A DNA stretch of 64,000 nt from Xylocopa sonorina (Eukaryota; Arthropoda; Insecta; Hymenoptera; Apidae). Under the pieces are notes generated by a model. The model made no database searches, was not told the DNA's origin, and saw nothing but the letters and a program-made list of their open reading frames with translations. A program made the position numbers and the translations under genes. Positions within the stretch are counted from its first letter, which is position 1. Each line of letters opens with the position of its first letter. Below are positions 15,446 to 27,300 of the stretch, in pieces. The stretch lies in assembly GCF_050948175.1 (NCBI RefSeq), contig NW_027490118.1, positions 310,001 through 374,000 of the forward strand, given 5' to 3'.

Positions 15446-15760
15446 TTAGAAGTGAATACGAGGTATACATGACACTTCGCAATGAATATTATTTGTTATC
15501 ATGAAACTAAGAAACGAGATGCGATATGGCGATTTAAGGAGCATTAGAACTCTAATGCTTCGATACATAGATATCTGCAAACGCCATTTTCTAGCAAGGA
15601 CGTGTGGCATTAACATTCTTTTGAGGTGAATACGAAGTATACATGACACTTCGCAATGAATATTATATCTTATCATGAAACATAGAAATGAAATGCGATA
15701 TCGCGATTTAAGAAGCTTTAGAACTCTATTGTTTCGATACGTAGACATCTGGAGACGCTA
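15446..15760 (+). repeat. Isolated copy of higher-order monomers 2-3
   Basis: The variant pair that defines monomers 2 and 3 of the 1218-bp unit (ATGAAACTAAGAAACGAGAT followed by AAGGACGTGTGGCATTAAC) reappears here about 3.3 kb beyond the end of the ordered block, among unordered monomers. It is a relic or a seed of the same higher-order unit. Confidence 0.8.
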
Positions 15761-17252
15761 CTTCCAGGAAAGTAAGTGTCACATTTACATTCATTTGAAG
15801 TGTAGACGGGGAATACATAACACTCCACAATGAATATTATATCTTATCATGAAACATAAAAAAGAGATGCGATATCGCGATTTAAGAAGCATTAGAACTC
15901 TACTGCTACGATACGTAGACATCTGCAAACGCTATTTCCTAGCAAGGAAGTGCCGAATTTACATTCTTTTGAAGTAAATACGCTTCATACATAACACTCC
16001 ACAATGAATATTATATCTTATCATGAAACATAGAAATGAGATGCGATATTGCGTTTTGAGAAGCATTAGAACTCTATTGCTTCGAAACGTAGATATATGC
16101 AAACGCAACTTCCTAGCACGGGAGTGTCGCACTTACATTCATTTGATGTGTGTCCGAGATATACATGACACTTCGCAATGAATATTATATCTCATCATGA
16201 AACATAGAAGTGAGATGCGATATCGAGTTTTATGTAGCATTAGCACTCTATTGCTCCGACACGTAGACATATGCAAACGCCTATTTCCTAGCAAGGAAGT
16301 GTCGTATTTACATTCTTTTGAAGTGAATACGGGGTATACATAACACTGCACAATGAATATTATATCTTATCACGAAATACAGAAATGAGTTGCGATATCG
16401 CGGTTTAAGATGCATTTGAACTCTATTGCTTCGATACGAATACATCTACAGACGCTACTTCCTAGCAAGGAACTGTCTCATTTACATTCATTTGAAGTGT
16501 ATGCCAGATATACATAACACTCCACAATGAATATTACATCTTATCATGAAACGTAGAAATAACGTGCGATTTTGCGTTTTAAGAAGCATTAGAACTCTAT
16601 TGCTTCGATACGTAGACATCTGCAGACGCTATTTCCTAGCAAGGAAGTGTCGCATTTACAATCTTTTGGAGTGAATACGAGGTATACATAACAGTGCACA
16701 ATGAATATTATATCTTATCATTAAACATAGAAATGAGATGCGATATCGCGTTCTAAGAACGATTAGAACACTATTGCTACGATACGTAGACATCTGTCAA
16801 CGCTATTTCCTAGCAAGGAAGTGTCGCATTTACATTCTTTTGAACTGAATACGAGGTATACATAACACTCCACAATGAATATTATATCTTATCATGAAAC
16901 ATAGAAATGAGATGCGATGTCTCGTTTTAAGAAGCAATAGTACTCTTTTGCTTCGATACGTGGACATCTGCAGACGCTATTTCCTAGCAAGGAAGTGTCG
17001 CATTTACATTCTTTTGAAGTGAATACGAGTTATACATAACACTGCACATTGAATATTATATCTTATCATGAAACATTGAAATGAGATTCGATATCTCGTT
17101 TTAGGAAGCATTAGAACTCTATTGCTACGATACGTAGATATCTGGAAATGCTATTTCCTAGCAAGGAAGTGTCGCATTTACATTTTTTGAAGTGAATACG
17201 ACGTATACATAAAACTCCACAATGAATATTGTATATCTTATCATGAAACATA

Positions 17253-17660
17253 TAAATGAGATGCGATATCGCGATTTAAGGAGCATTAAATCTCTATTGT
17301 TTCGATACGTAGTCATCTGCAAACGCTATTTCCTAGCAAGGAAGTGTCGCATTTACATTCACTTGAAGTGAATACGAGGTATACATGACACTTCGCAATG
17401 AATATTATATCTTATCATGAAACATAGAAATGAGATGCGATATCGCGATTTAAGGAGCATTAAATCTCTATTGTTTCGATACGTAGACATCTGCAAACGC
17501 TATTTCCTAGCAAGGAAGTGTCGCATTTACATTCACTTGAAGTGAATACGAGGTATACATGACACTTCGCAATGAATATTATATCTTATCATGAAGCAAA
17601 GAAACGAGATGCGATATCGCGATTTAAGGAGCATTAAATCTCTATTGCTTCGGTACGTAG
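17253..17660 (+). repeat. Run of three nearly identical monomers
   Basis: Adjacent monomers beginning near 17261, 17435 and 17609 (both spacings 174 bp) share the variant TTTAAGGAGCATTAAATCTC and differ at only a few positions. Two of them carry ATTCACTTGAAGTGAAT, a dyad with perfect 8-bp arms around one central base. This is a very recent local amplification at the right flank of the first A array. Confidence 0.88.
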
Positions 17661-18448
17661 ACATCTGCAAACGCTATTTCGGAGCAAGGTAGTTTCGCAT
17701 TTACATTCATTTGAAATGTATGCGAGGTATAAGTGACACTTCGTAATGTATATTATATCTTATCATGAAACATAGAAATGTAATGCGATATCGCATTTTA
17801 AGAAGCATTAGAACTCTGTTGCGTCCATACATAGACATCTGCCATCACTATATTCTAGCAAGGAAGTGTCGTATTTACATTCTTTTGAGGTGAATACGTG
17901 GTATACTTAACACTCCACAATGAATATTATATCTTATCATGAAACATAGAAATGAAGATCGATTTCGCTTTTTAAGGAGCATTAGAACTCCTTTGCTACG
18001 ATACGTAGATATCTGGAAATGCTATTTCCTAGCAAGGAAGTGTCGCATTTACATTCTTCTGAAGTGAATACGTGGCATACATGACACTTCGCAATGAATA
18101 TTATATCATATCATGAGACATAGAAATGAGATGCGATATCTCGATTTTAGAAGCATCAGAACCGTATCGCTTCGATACGTAGACATCTGCAACCGCTATT
18201 TCCTAGAAAAGAAGTGTCGGATTTACATTCATTTGAAGTGAATACGAGGTATACATGACACTTCGCAATGAATATTATATCTCATCATGAAACGTAGGAA
18301 TGAGATGCGATATCTCTTTTTAAGAAGCATTAGAGCACTATAGCTTCGAAACGTAGACATCTAGAAACGCTATTCAGCATCAAGGAAGTGTGGCATTTTC
18401 ATTCATTTGAAGTGTTGACGATGCATACATCACGCCGTGCATTGAATA

Positions 18449-19078
18449 CTTTTAACTCGGCCCCGAGAGGAGGCTCGAGCATGCTACCTTGCCTTAATGG
18501 CATACGCCATATTATAATCACGCCCATACTAGCCCCCTAGCGGACCACTGCTTCGGCCAGAGACTATGACAATACGGCACCACTATTCTCGTCTTTTGAG
18601 CATGTTAACATACCCACCCGTTCAATCAGACCGTGGCTGCACACAGCGACGCTCCATCGTCGCTATCGCTCTGTTTGACGAAAGGAGCTTTTTAGTCTTG
18701 ACTGATAGCCGGCGTAAGGAATTTGATTAACGAACAAAATGAATAAGTGTTAGAGTCAATATTTGAGATTCCAACTATCCCATTTATATTTGACAGGAGG
18801 GGAGGGCAGGGCTGCTATGGGGCAGAACCTGAAATATGGGCAGGGACTCCCCCGACCCGCATCAATCTGAATGCCGTAGGCCATCCGCCTGCGGCACATT
18901 CCGCGTGGACCACGAGGAGATCTGATGCGAGGCTAAGGTGTGAGAGGCTATGTTTTCACGTCATCCACCCTGTTACCTTATCACCGGGACCATCGCTATT
19001 CTTGCATACTAGGCTCCAACTGGTCGCCCGACACCTACGAACGCGTATGGTATTTCATGGTGCACTCCCACCCGCGTT
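18449..19078. mobile_element. Unassigned 630-bp insertion flanked by a 10-bp direct repeat
   Basis: Non-satellite, fairly GC-rich sequence between two copies of GCATTGAATA (18439-18448 and 19079-19088), which is itself part of the satellite monomer. The direct repeat fits a long target-site duplication, as left by target-primed non-LTR insertion. There is no poly(A) tail and no recognised domain. An open frame at 18747-19085 encodes about 112 residues matching nothing I know and runs into the right flank. A short stretch near 18848-18870 (CCCCCGACCCGCATCA) resembles the R1 element's 5' region near 46322-46338, which hints weakly at a relative of that element. Orientation is unresolved. Confidence 0.5.
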
Positions 19079-19085
19079 GCATTGA

Positions 19086-19089
19086 ATAT
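19086..19089. repeat. Left 4-bp target-site duplication (ATAT) of the solo LTR
   Basis: ATAT lies directly before the TGTAAC start and again at 20617-20620 directly after the terminal GTGACA. Joining the flanks with one copy removed restores the ordinary satellite phrase GAATATTATATC. Confidence 0.85.
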
Positions 19090-20616
19090 TGTAACATCAG
19101 GCGTACCGCCTGCCACTCTCCGGCCTCCACCACATCATATCCAGCATCCGTATCCGGAGGCCCTGCAACGGTCCACCCGCCGATTCGCCATCCCTACAGA
19201 AAGAGACAACGGTACGAGAGGGAAGAATGGTGCAGCAGGCCGCGATCACGCGCGATCTCCACATACGAGGGGGAGGACTTCACCCCGTATTACGAGGACG
19301 AGCAGCTCTCCACCACATACTGGATCGAATCCCCAGTGCTAACGAAGAGGCATACGTATTTTTCTTACATACGTGACTAGAATAGGTACACTAATCACCT
19401 CAGACACCACAATAAGGACCTAGGTTTAAGTGAATACATGTGCATACGTCGTTTCAACATTATGTGTCGATGTGCTCGCGCGCACACTCAACGCTCGCGG
19501 CTCACGCTTAATCCACTCCGCTCATCCCACTCCGAACGGCCGCTCCACCACGAAGCCGCCACACTACTCCGACCGTCCGCCCCACTGCGAGGGCCCAGAG
19601 ATTCGCCCGCCTTGCGACCCGAGGAGGTCGCGGACGCGAGATCCGAGAGTCAGTTCTAATCGTCCCAACGAAAAGAGGAGTTCCAATCTCCGACTTGAGC
19701 AATAGGCTCATCTGGAACGAGCAACTAGCTCAAATGCATCCGCCTCTGTCCATACTCCCTTAGCGGAGTCTTTACGATACTTATACTATTTCCAATTTTT
19801 ATTATAATCGTTAGTTAGTAACTTAGAATACAGTCAAGCGTATTTAGCATAGTGAAGTCATAGGATATAGTTTACCTTTTACCAGATTCAAAGTGTCCTT
19901 ATTCCAATTCAATTACAATACCTTAACTCTAATCCACGGATACGCACACGATTATTTTATTTCTACATCTCGTCTGCGATAGTCTTGAGGCTCGACGGCT
20001 AGAGCGAACCAGCGTTTAGCTGCTCCATCCTCACTTCTACCATATACCGAATATCTTACACCCAGGTGGCCCGTTAAGCTAGAGCGAACAAACGTTTAGC
20101 CCCGTCGTACTCTACCGAAGCTCAAGTATTCTTGATGAGTCTTGCACCTCCGGCAAAGCGTACACGACGCGCGGTGAGGAGAGAGTTTATTCGTCGTCTC
20201 GCTCGGGTATACGTGGGTAGTGCACCAGGATAATCAGTCTCCAGCGTACGAGTTCCGGTTACTGTGAGGGAGGTTTCCTTCGCCGCACGAACCGTGTGAG
20301 TCGCAGACCGTCAGGGCCCAGCGCCTATGCTTGCCAGCTTGGGTCAATCCGCCTGGTCGGTCATTCCTGTAGACGTGCCACCGTTCCTGCAGTACGCCGC
20401 CGCCATCCCGGTTGCGGATCCTAGGCGCTCCAGGTACCTGGAAAGAGAAAGCAGATAATGAAATCAAGCCTTCGCAAGGTAAGTTTTAGTGATAGCATTC
20501 GTTTTATCGAGTTGGAAACGCCAACGAACGCGGTCCAGACGCACTTCGCGTTTTTCCAGGAACGGTTACGACTTTGTGCCACCGCTGCGAGAGCAATCGC
20601 ATCTCTGGACGTGACA
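19090..20616 (+). mobile_element. LTR-A copy 2, complete solo LTR of 1527 bp
   Basis: Begins TGTAACATCAGGCG and ends GGACGTGACA, so it follows the TG...CA rule, with a 4-bp ATAT duplication at 19086-19089 and 20617-20620. It sits in a satellite monomer, which dates it after that monomer. Its 5' end matches 29857 onward and the minus strand below 49670. Its 3' end matches 1-979 and 33930-34467. Inside are CpG-rich blocks near 19480-19700 and 20000-20400 and a splice-donor-like GGTAAGT near 20477. No gag, pol or primer-binding site follows, so this is a solo LTR left by recombination. Short open frames in it overlap on both strands and are not supported as genes. Confidence 0.87.
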
Positions 20617-21330
20617 ATATTATATCGTATCATGGGACATAGAAATGAAATGCGACATCGCGTTTTATAAAGCATTAGAACTCTATTGCTTCGATATCTA
20701 GACATCTAGATACGCTATTCCGCCGCACGGTGGTTCGGGATTTACATTCTTTTGAAGTGTAGACAAGATATAGTTATCATGTTGCATTGAATAACGTCTT
20801 ATCACGAAACATAGAAACGAAATGCGATATCGCATTTAATGGAGCACTAGATCTCCTTTGCTTCGACATGTGGACATCGAGAAACGCTATTCCTTCGCAA
20901 GGAAGTGTGGGATTTACATTCTTTTGAGGTATAGACGAGATATACATTATTCACTGCATTGGATATTACATCTTGTCATGAGACATAGAAAGGAGATGCG
21001 ATATCGCGTTTCATGAAGCATTAGAACTCTATTGCTTAGATACGGAGATTATTAGAAGCGCTATTCCGTAGCGAGGAAGTGCAGCACTTACATTCTTTTG
21101 ACGTGCAGGCAAGAGACACATGACGCTATGCATTGTATATAAAATCATATCATGAGAAATAGAAATGATGTGCAATATCGCGTATTATGAAGCATTAGAA
21201 ATCGATTACTTCGTTACGTAGACATCCAGAAACGCTGTTCCGTCGCAAGAAAGAGTAGCATTTACATTCTTTTGTAGTTCTGACAAGATGTACATAAAGC
21301 GCTGCATTGAATATTACATCTTACCATGGA
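20617..21330 (+). repeat. Four diverged satellite monomers, type B
   Basis: These carry B-type variants: GACATCTAGAAACGCTATTCC in place of the A-type CTGCAAACGCTATTTCC, and GCATTGAATA in place of GCAATGAATA. They are more diverged from each other than A monomers are. Together with the B-type monomer end before 18448 they form a small old patch around the two insertions, between two younger A arrays. Confidence 0.82.
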
Positions 21331-24300
21331 ACATGGAAATGTGATGCGATATCGCGTTTTGAGAAGCATTAGGACTCTAATGCTACGATACGTAGACATC
21401 TGCAAACGCTACTTCCTAGCAGGGAAGTGTCGCATTTACATTCACTTGAAGTGTATGCGAGGTATAAATGACTCTTCGCAATGAATATTATATCTTATCA
21501 TGAGGCATAGAAATGAGATGCGATATCGCGATTTGAGAAGCTGTAGAACTCTAATGATACGATACGTAGACATCTGCAAACACTATTTCCAAGCAAGGAA
21601 GTGTAGCATTTACATTCATTTGAAGTGAAAACGAGGTATACATGACACACCGCAATGATTATTATATCTTATCGTAAAACATAGGAGTGAGATGCAAAAT
21701 CTCGTTTTAAGAAGCATTAGAATTCCTTTGCTACGATTCGAAGACATCTGCAAACGCTATTTCCTAGCAAGGAAGTGTCGCATTTACATTCATTTGTAGT
21801 GTATGCGAGGTATAAATGACTCTTCGCAATGAATATTATATCTTATCATGGCACATAGAAATGAGATGCGATATCGCGTTTTGAGAAGCATTAGAATCCT
21901 AATGCTACGATACGTAGACATCTGCAAACACTATTTCCTAGCAAGGAAGTGTCGCATTTAAAATCTTTTGAAGTGAATACGAGGTATACACAACGCTCCA
22001 CAATGAATATTATATCTTATCACGAAACATAGAAATGAGATGCGATATGGCGATTTAAGAAGCATTAGAACACTATTGCTTCGATACGTAGACGTCTGCA
22101 AACGCTACTTTCTAGCAAGGAAGTGTCGCATTTACATTCTTTTGAAGTGAAAACGAGGTATACATGACACACCGCAATGAATATTATATCTTATCGTAAA
22201 ACATAGGAGTCAGATGCAAAATCTCGTTTTAAGAAGCATTAGAATTGCTTTGCTACGATTCGAAGACATCTGCAAACGCTATTTCCTAGCAAGGAAGTGT
22301 CGCATTTACAATCTTTTGAAGTGAACACGAGGTATACATAACCCGACAATGAATATTATATCTTATCATGAAACATAGTAATGAGATGCGATATGACGAT
22401 TTAAGATGCATTACGACCCTATTGCTTCGATACATAGACATCTGCCAACGCTATTTCCTAGCAAGATAGTGTCGCATTTACATTCACTTGAAGTGTATAC
22501 GAGATTTACATAACACTCCACAATGAATATTATATCTTATCATGAAACATAGAAATGAGATGCGATATCGCGATTTAAGCAGCATTAGAACTCTATTGCT
22601 TCGATACGTAGACGCATGCAAACGCTATTTCCTAGCAAGGAAGTGTAGCGTTTACAATCTTTTGAAGTGAATACGAGGTATACAGGACACTTGGCAATTA
22701 ATATTGTATCTTATCATGAAACCGAGAAATGAGATGCGATGTCGCGTTTTGGGAAGCATTAGAACTCTATTGCTACGATACGTAGACATCTGCAGACGCT
22801 ATTTCCTAGCAAGGGAGTGTCGCATTTACATTCTTTTGAAGTGTAGACGAGATATACATATCACTGCACAATGAATATTATATCTTATCATGAAACATAG
22901 AAATGAGATGCGATATCGCGATCTAAGAAGCATTAGAACACTAATGCTACGATACGTAGACGCATGCAAACGCTATTTCCTAGCAAGGAAGTGTAGCGTT
23001 TACAATCTTTTGAAGTGAATACGAGGTATACAGGACACTTGGCAATTAATATTGTATCTTATCATGAAACCGAGAAATGAGATGCGATTTCTCGTTTTAA
23101 GAAGCATTAGAACTCTATTGCTACGATGCGTAGACATCTGCAAACTCTATTTCCTAGCAAGGAAGTCTCGCATTTACATTCTTTTGAAGTGAATACGAGG
23201 TATACATAACAGTCCACAATGAATATTATATCGTATCATGAAACATAGAAATGAGATGCGATACTGCCATTTAAGAAACATTAGAACTCTAATGCTACGT
23301 TACGTAGACATCTGCCAACGCTATTTCCTAGCCAGGAAGTGTCGCATTTACATTCATTTGAAGTGAATACGAGGTATACATAACACTACACAATGAATAT
23401 TATATCTTATCACGAAACATAGAAATGAGATGCAATATCGCGATTTAAGAAGCATTAGAACTCTATTGCTTCGATTCGCAGACATCTGCAAACGCTGTTT
23501 CCTAGGAAGGATGTATCGCATTTACATTCTTTTGAAGTGAATACGAGGTACACATAACAATCCACAATGAATGTTATATCTTATCATGAAACATAAAAAT
23601 GAGTTGCGATATCGCGATTTAAAAAGCATTAGAAATCTATTGCTACGGTACGTAGACATCTGCAAACGCTATTTAATAGCAAGGAAGTGTCGCACTTACA
23701 TTCTTTTGAAGTGAATACGAGGTTAACATAACACTCCACAATGAATATTATGTCTTATCAGGAAACATTGAAATGAGAAGCGATATCGCGTTTTGAGAAG
23801 CGTTAGAATTCCATTGCTTCGATACGTGGACATCTGCAAACGCTATTTCCTAGGAAGGATGTACCGCATTTACATTCTTTTGAAGTGAGTACGAGGTATA
23901 CATAACACTCCACAATGAATGTTATATCTTATCATGAAACATAAAAATGAGTTGCGTCATCGCGATTTAAGAAGCATTAGAACTCTATTGCTTCGATACA
24001 TAGACATCTGCAAGCGCAATTCCCTGGCAAGGAAGTGTCGCATTTAAATTCTTTTGAAGTGAATACGAAGTATACATGACACTCCGCAATGAATATTGTA
24101 TCTTATCATGAAACATAGAAGTGAGATGCGATATCGCGGTTTAAGATGCATTTGAACTCCATTGCTTCCATACGTAGACATCTGCTAACGCTATTTCTTA
24201 GCAAGGAAGTGTCGCTTTCTCAATCTTTTGAAGCGAATACGAGGTATACATAACAATCCACAATGAATATTATATCCTATCATGAAACATAGAAATGAGA

Positions 24301-27300
24301 TGCGATATCGCGATTTATGATGCATTAGAATTCTATTGCTTCGATAGGTAGACGTCTGCAAACGCTACCTCCTAGCAAGGAGGTGTCGCATTTACATTAT
24401 TTTGAAGTGAATACGGGGTATACATAACACTGCACAATGAATATTATATCTTATCATGAAACATAGAAATGAGATGCGATATGACGATTCAAGGAGCATT
24501 AGAACTCTATTGCTTCGATACGTAGACATCTGGAAACGCTATTTCTTAGCAAGGAAGTGTCGCATTTTCATTCTTTTGAAGTGAATACGAGTTATACATG
24601 ACACTTCGCAATGAATATTATATCTCATCATGACACATAGAAGTGAGATGCGATATCGCGTTTTAGGATGCGTTAGAACCCTATTGCAACGATACGTAGA
24701 CATCTGCAAACTCTATTTCCTAGCAAGGAAGTGTCGCATTTACATTCTCTTGAAGTAAATACGAGGTTTACATGACACGTCGCAATGAATATTATATCAT
24801 CACGAAACATAGAAATGTGATGCGATATCGCGATTTAAGAAGCATTAGAATTCTATTGCTACGATACGTAGACATCTGGAATCGCTATTTCCTGGCATGG
24901 AAGTGTCCTATTTACATTCTTTTGAAGTGAATACGAGGTATACATGACACTTCGCAATGAATATTATATCTCATCATGAAACATAGAAATGAGATGCCAT
25001 ATCGCGTTTTGAGAAGCATTGGAACTCTAATGCTTCGATACGGGGACATCTTTTAAACGCTATTTCCTAGCAAGAAAGTGTCGCATTTACATTCATTTGA
25101 AGTGTAGACGAGGAATACATGACACTTCGCAATGCATATTATATCTTATCATGAAACATAGAAATGAGATGCGATTTCGCGTTTTGTGAAGCATTAGAAC
25201 TCTATTGATACGATACGTAGACATCTGCAAACTCTATTTCCTAGCAAGGAAGTGTCGCATTTACATTCATTTGAGGTGTATGCGAGGTATACATAACACT
25301 TCGCAATGAATATTATATGTTATCATGAAACATAGAAATGAGATGCGGTATCTCATTTTAAGAAGCACTAGAACACTATTGCTTCGATACGTAGACATCT
25401 GCAGACGCTAGTTCTTAGCAAGGAATTGTCGCATTTACATTCTTTTGAGGTGAATACGAGGTATACATAACCCTCCTCAATAAATATTATATCTTATCAT
25501 GAAACATAGAAATCAGATGCGATATCGCGTTTATAAAGCATTAGAACTCTATTGCTTCGAAACGTAGACATCTGCAAACGCTATTTCCTAGCAAGGAAGT
25601 GTCGCATTTACATTATTTTGATGTGAATGCGAGGTATACATAACATTGCACAATGAATATTATATATTATCATGAAACATAGAAATGAGATGCGATATCG
25701 CGTTTTAAGCAGCATTAGAACCATATTGCTTCGATGCGTAGACACCCGGAAACGCTATTTCCTACCAAGGAGGTGTCGCATTTACATTCTTCTGAAGTGA
25801 ATACGAGGTATACATGACACTTCGCAATGAATAATATATCTTGTCATGAAACATAGAAATCTGATGCGATATGGTGTTTTAAGAAGCATTAGAACTCTAT
25901 TGCTTCGATGCGTAGACACCCGGAAACGCTATTTCCTACCAAGGAAGTGTCGCATTTACATTCATTTGAAGTGTACACAAGGAATACATAATACTTCGTA
26001 ATGAATATTATATCTTATCATGAAACATAGAAATGAGGTACAATATCGCGATTTAAGAAGCATTAGAACTCTATTGCTGCAATACGTAGATATCTGGAAA
26101 CGCTGTTTCCTAGGAAGGAAGTGTCGCGTTTACATTCTTTTGACGTGAAGACGAGGTATACATGTCACGTGGAATTTATAATATATCTTATCATGAAACA
26201 TAGAAGTGAGATGCGATATCGCGTTTTGAGAAGCAGTGGAAATCAATTGCTACGATACGTAGACATCTGGAAACTTTATTTCCTAGAAAGGAAGTGTCGC
26301 ATTTGCATTCATTTGAAGTGTATGCGAGGTATACAAGACACTTCGCAATGAATATTATATCTTATCATGAAACATAGAAATGAGGAGCGATATCGTGATT
26401 TAAGAAGCATTAGAACACTGCTGCTTCGATTCGTAGACATCTGGAAACGCTACTTCCTAGCAAGGAAGTGTCGCATTTATATTCAATTGAAATGAATACG
26501 AGGAATACATAACACTTCGCAATGAATGTTATATCTTGTCATGCAACATAGAAATGAGATGCGATATCCCGATTTGAGAAGCATAAAACTCTATTTCTTC
26601 GATACGTAGACATCTGCAAACGCTATTTCCTAGCAAGGAATTGTAGCATTTACATTCTTTTGAAGTGTAGACGAGGAATACATAACACTTCGTAATGAAT
26701 ATTATATCTCATCATGAAACATAGAAATGGGGTGCGATATCGCGTATTAAGAAGCATCAGAGCTCTATTGGTTCGATACGTAGACAACAGCAAACGCTAC
26801 TTCCTAGCAAGGAAGTCTCGCACTTTCATTCATTTGAAGTGTATACGAGGTATGCGTAACACTTCGCAATGTGTATTATATCTTATCATAAAACATTGAA
26901 ATGAGATGCGATATCGCGTTTCAAGAAGCATTAGAACTCTATTGCTTCTATGCGTATACATCTGGAAACGCTATTTCCTTGGAAGGAAGTGTCGCATTTA
27001 CAATCATTTGAAGTGCAGACGAGGAATACATAACACTCCAAAATGAATATTATTTCTTATCATGAAACATAAAAATGAGATGGGATATCGCGTTTTAAGA
27101 AGCATTAGAACCCTATTGCTTCGATGCGTAGACACCCGGAAACGCTATTTCCTACCAAGGAAGTGTCGCATTTACATTCATTTGAAGTGTACACAGGGAA
27201 TACATAACACTTCGTAATGAATATTATATCTTATCATGAAACATAGAAATGAGGTACAATATCGCGATTTTCGAAGCATTAGAACTCTATTGCTGCGATA

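Larger units (their letters stand above)
980..18448 (+). repeat. Satellite array, subfamily A, 173-174 bp monomers (about 100 copies)
   Basis: Uninterrupted head-to-tail array in one orientation. Landmarks recurring once per 173-174 bp are ATGAAACATAGAAATGAGAT, GCGATATCGCG, TTCGATACGTAGACATCTGC, TTCCTAGCAAGGAAGTGTCG and CATTTACATTCTTTTGAAGT. Monomers differ by roughly one base in ten in most of the array and by far less in local blocks (7871-12120, 17261-17640). No transposon lies within it. The last part-monomer before 18448 turns to the diverged type B. CpG dinucleotides are retained in the core motifs. EcoRV (GATATC) and SnaBI (TACGTA) sites recur in most monomers. The open frames here are satellite readings, not genes. 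Confidence 0.97.

Noticed and set aside
980..18448. CRISPR-like array of repeats and spacers
   Set aside because: The whole 174-bp unit repeats and diverges evenly, with no constant repeat alternating with unique spacers, and the window is eukaryotic.
19090..20616. Several overlapping Arg/Pro-rich frames
   Set aside because: They overlap on both strands inside a solo LTR and reflect CpG-rich composition.
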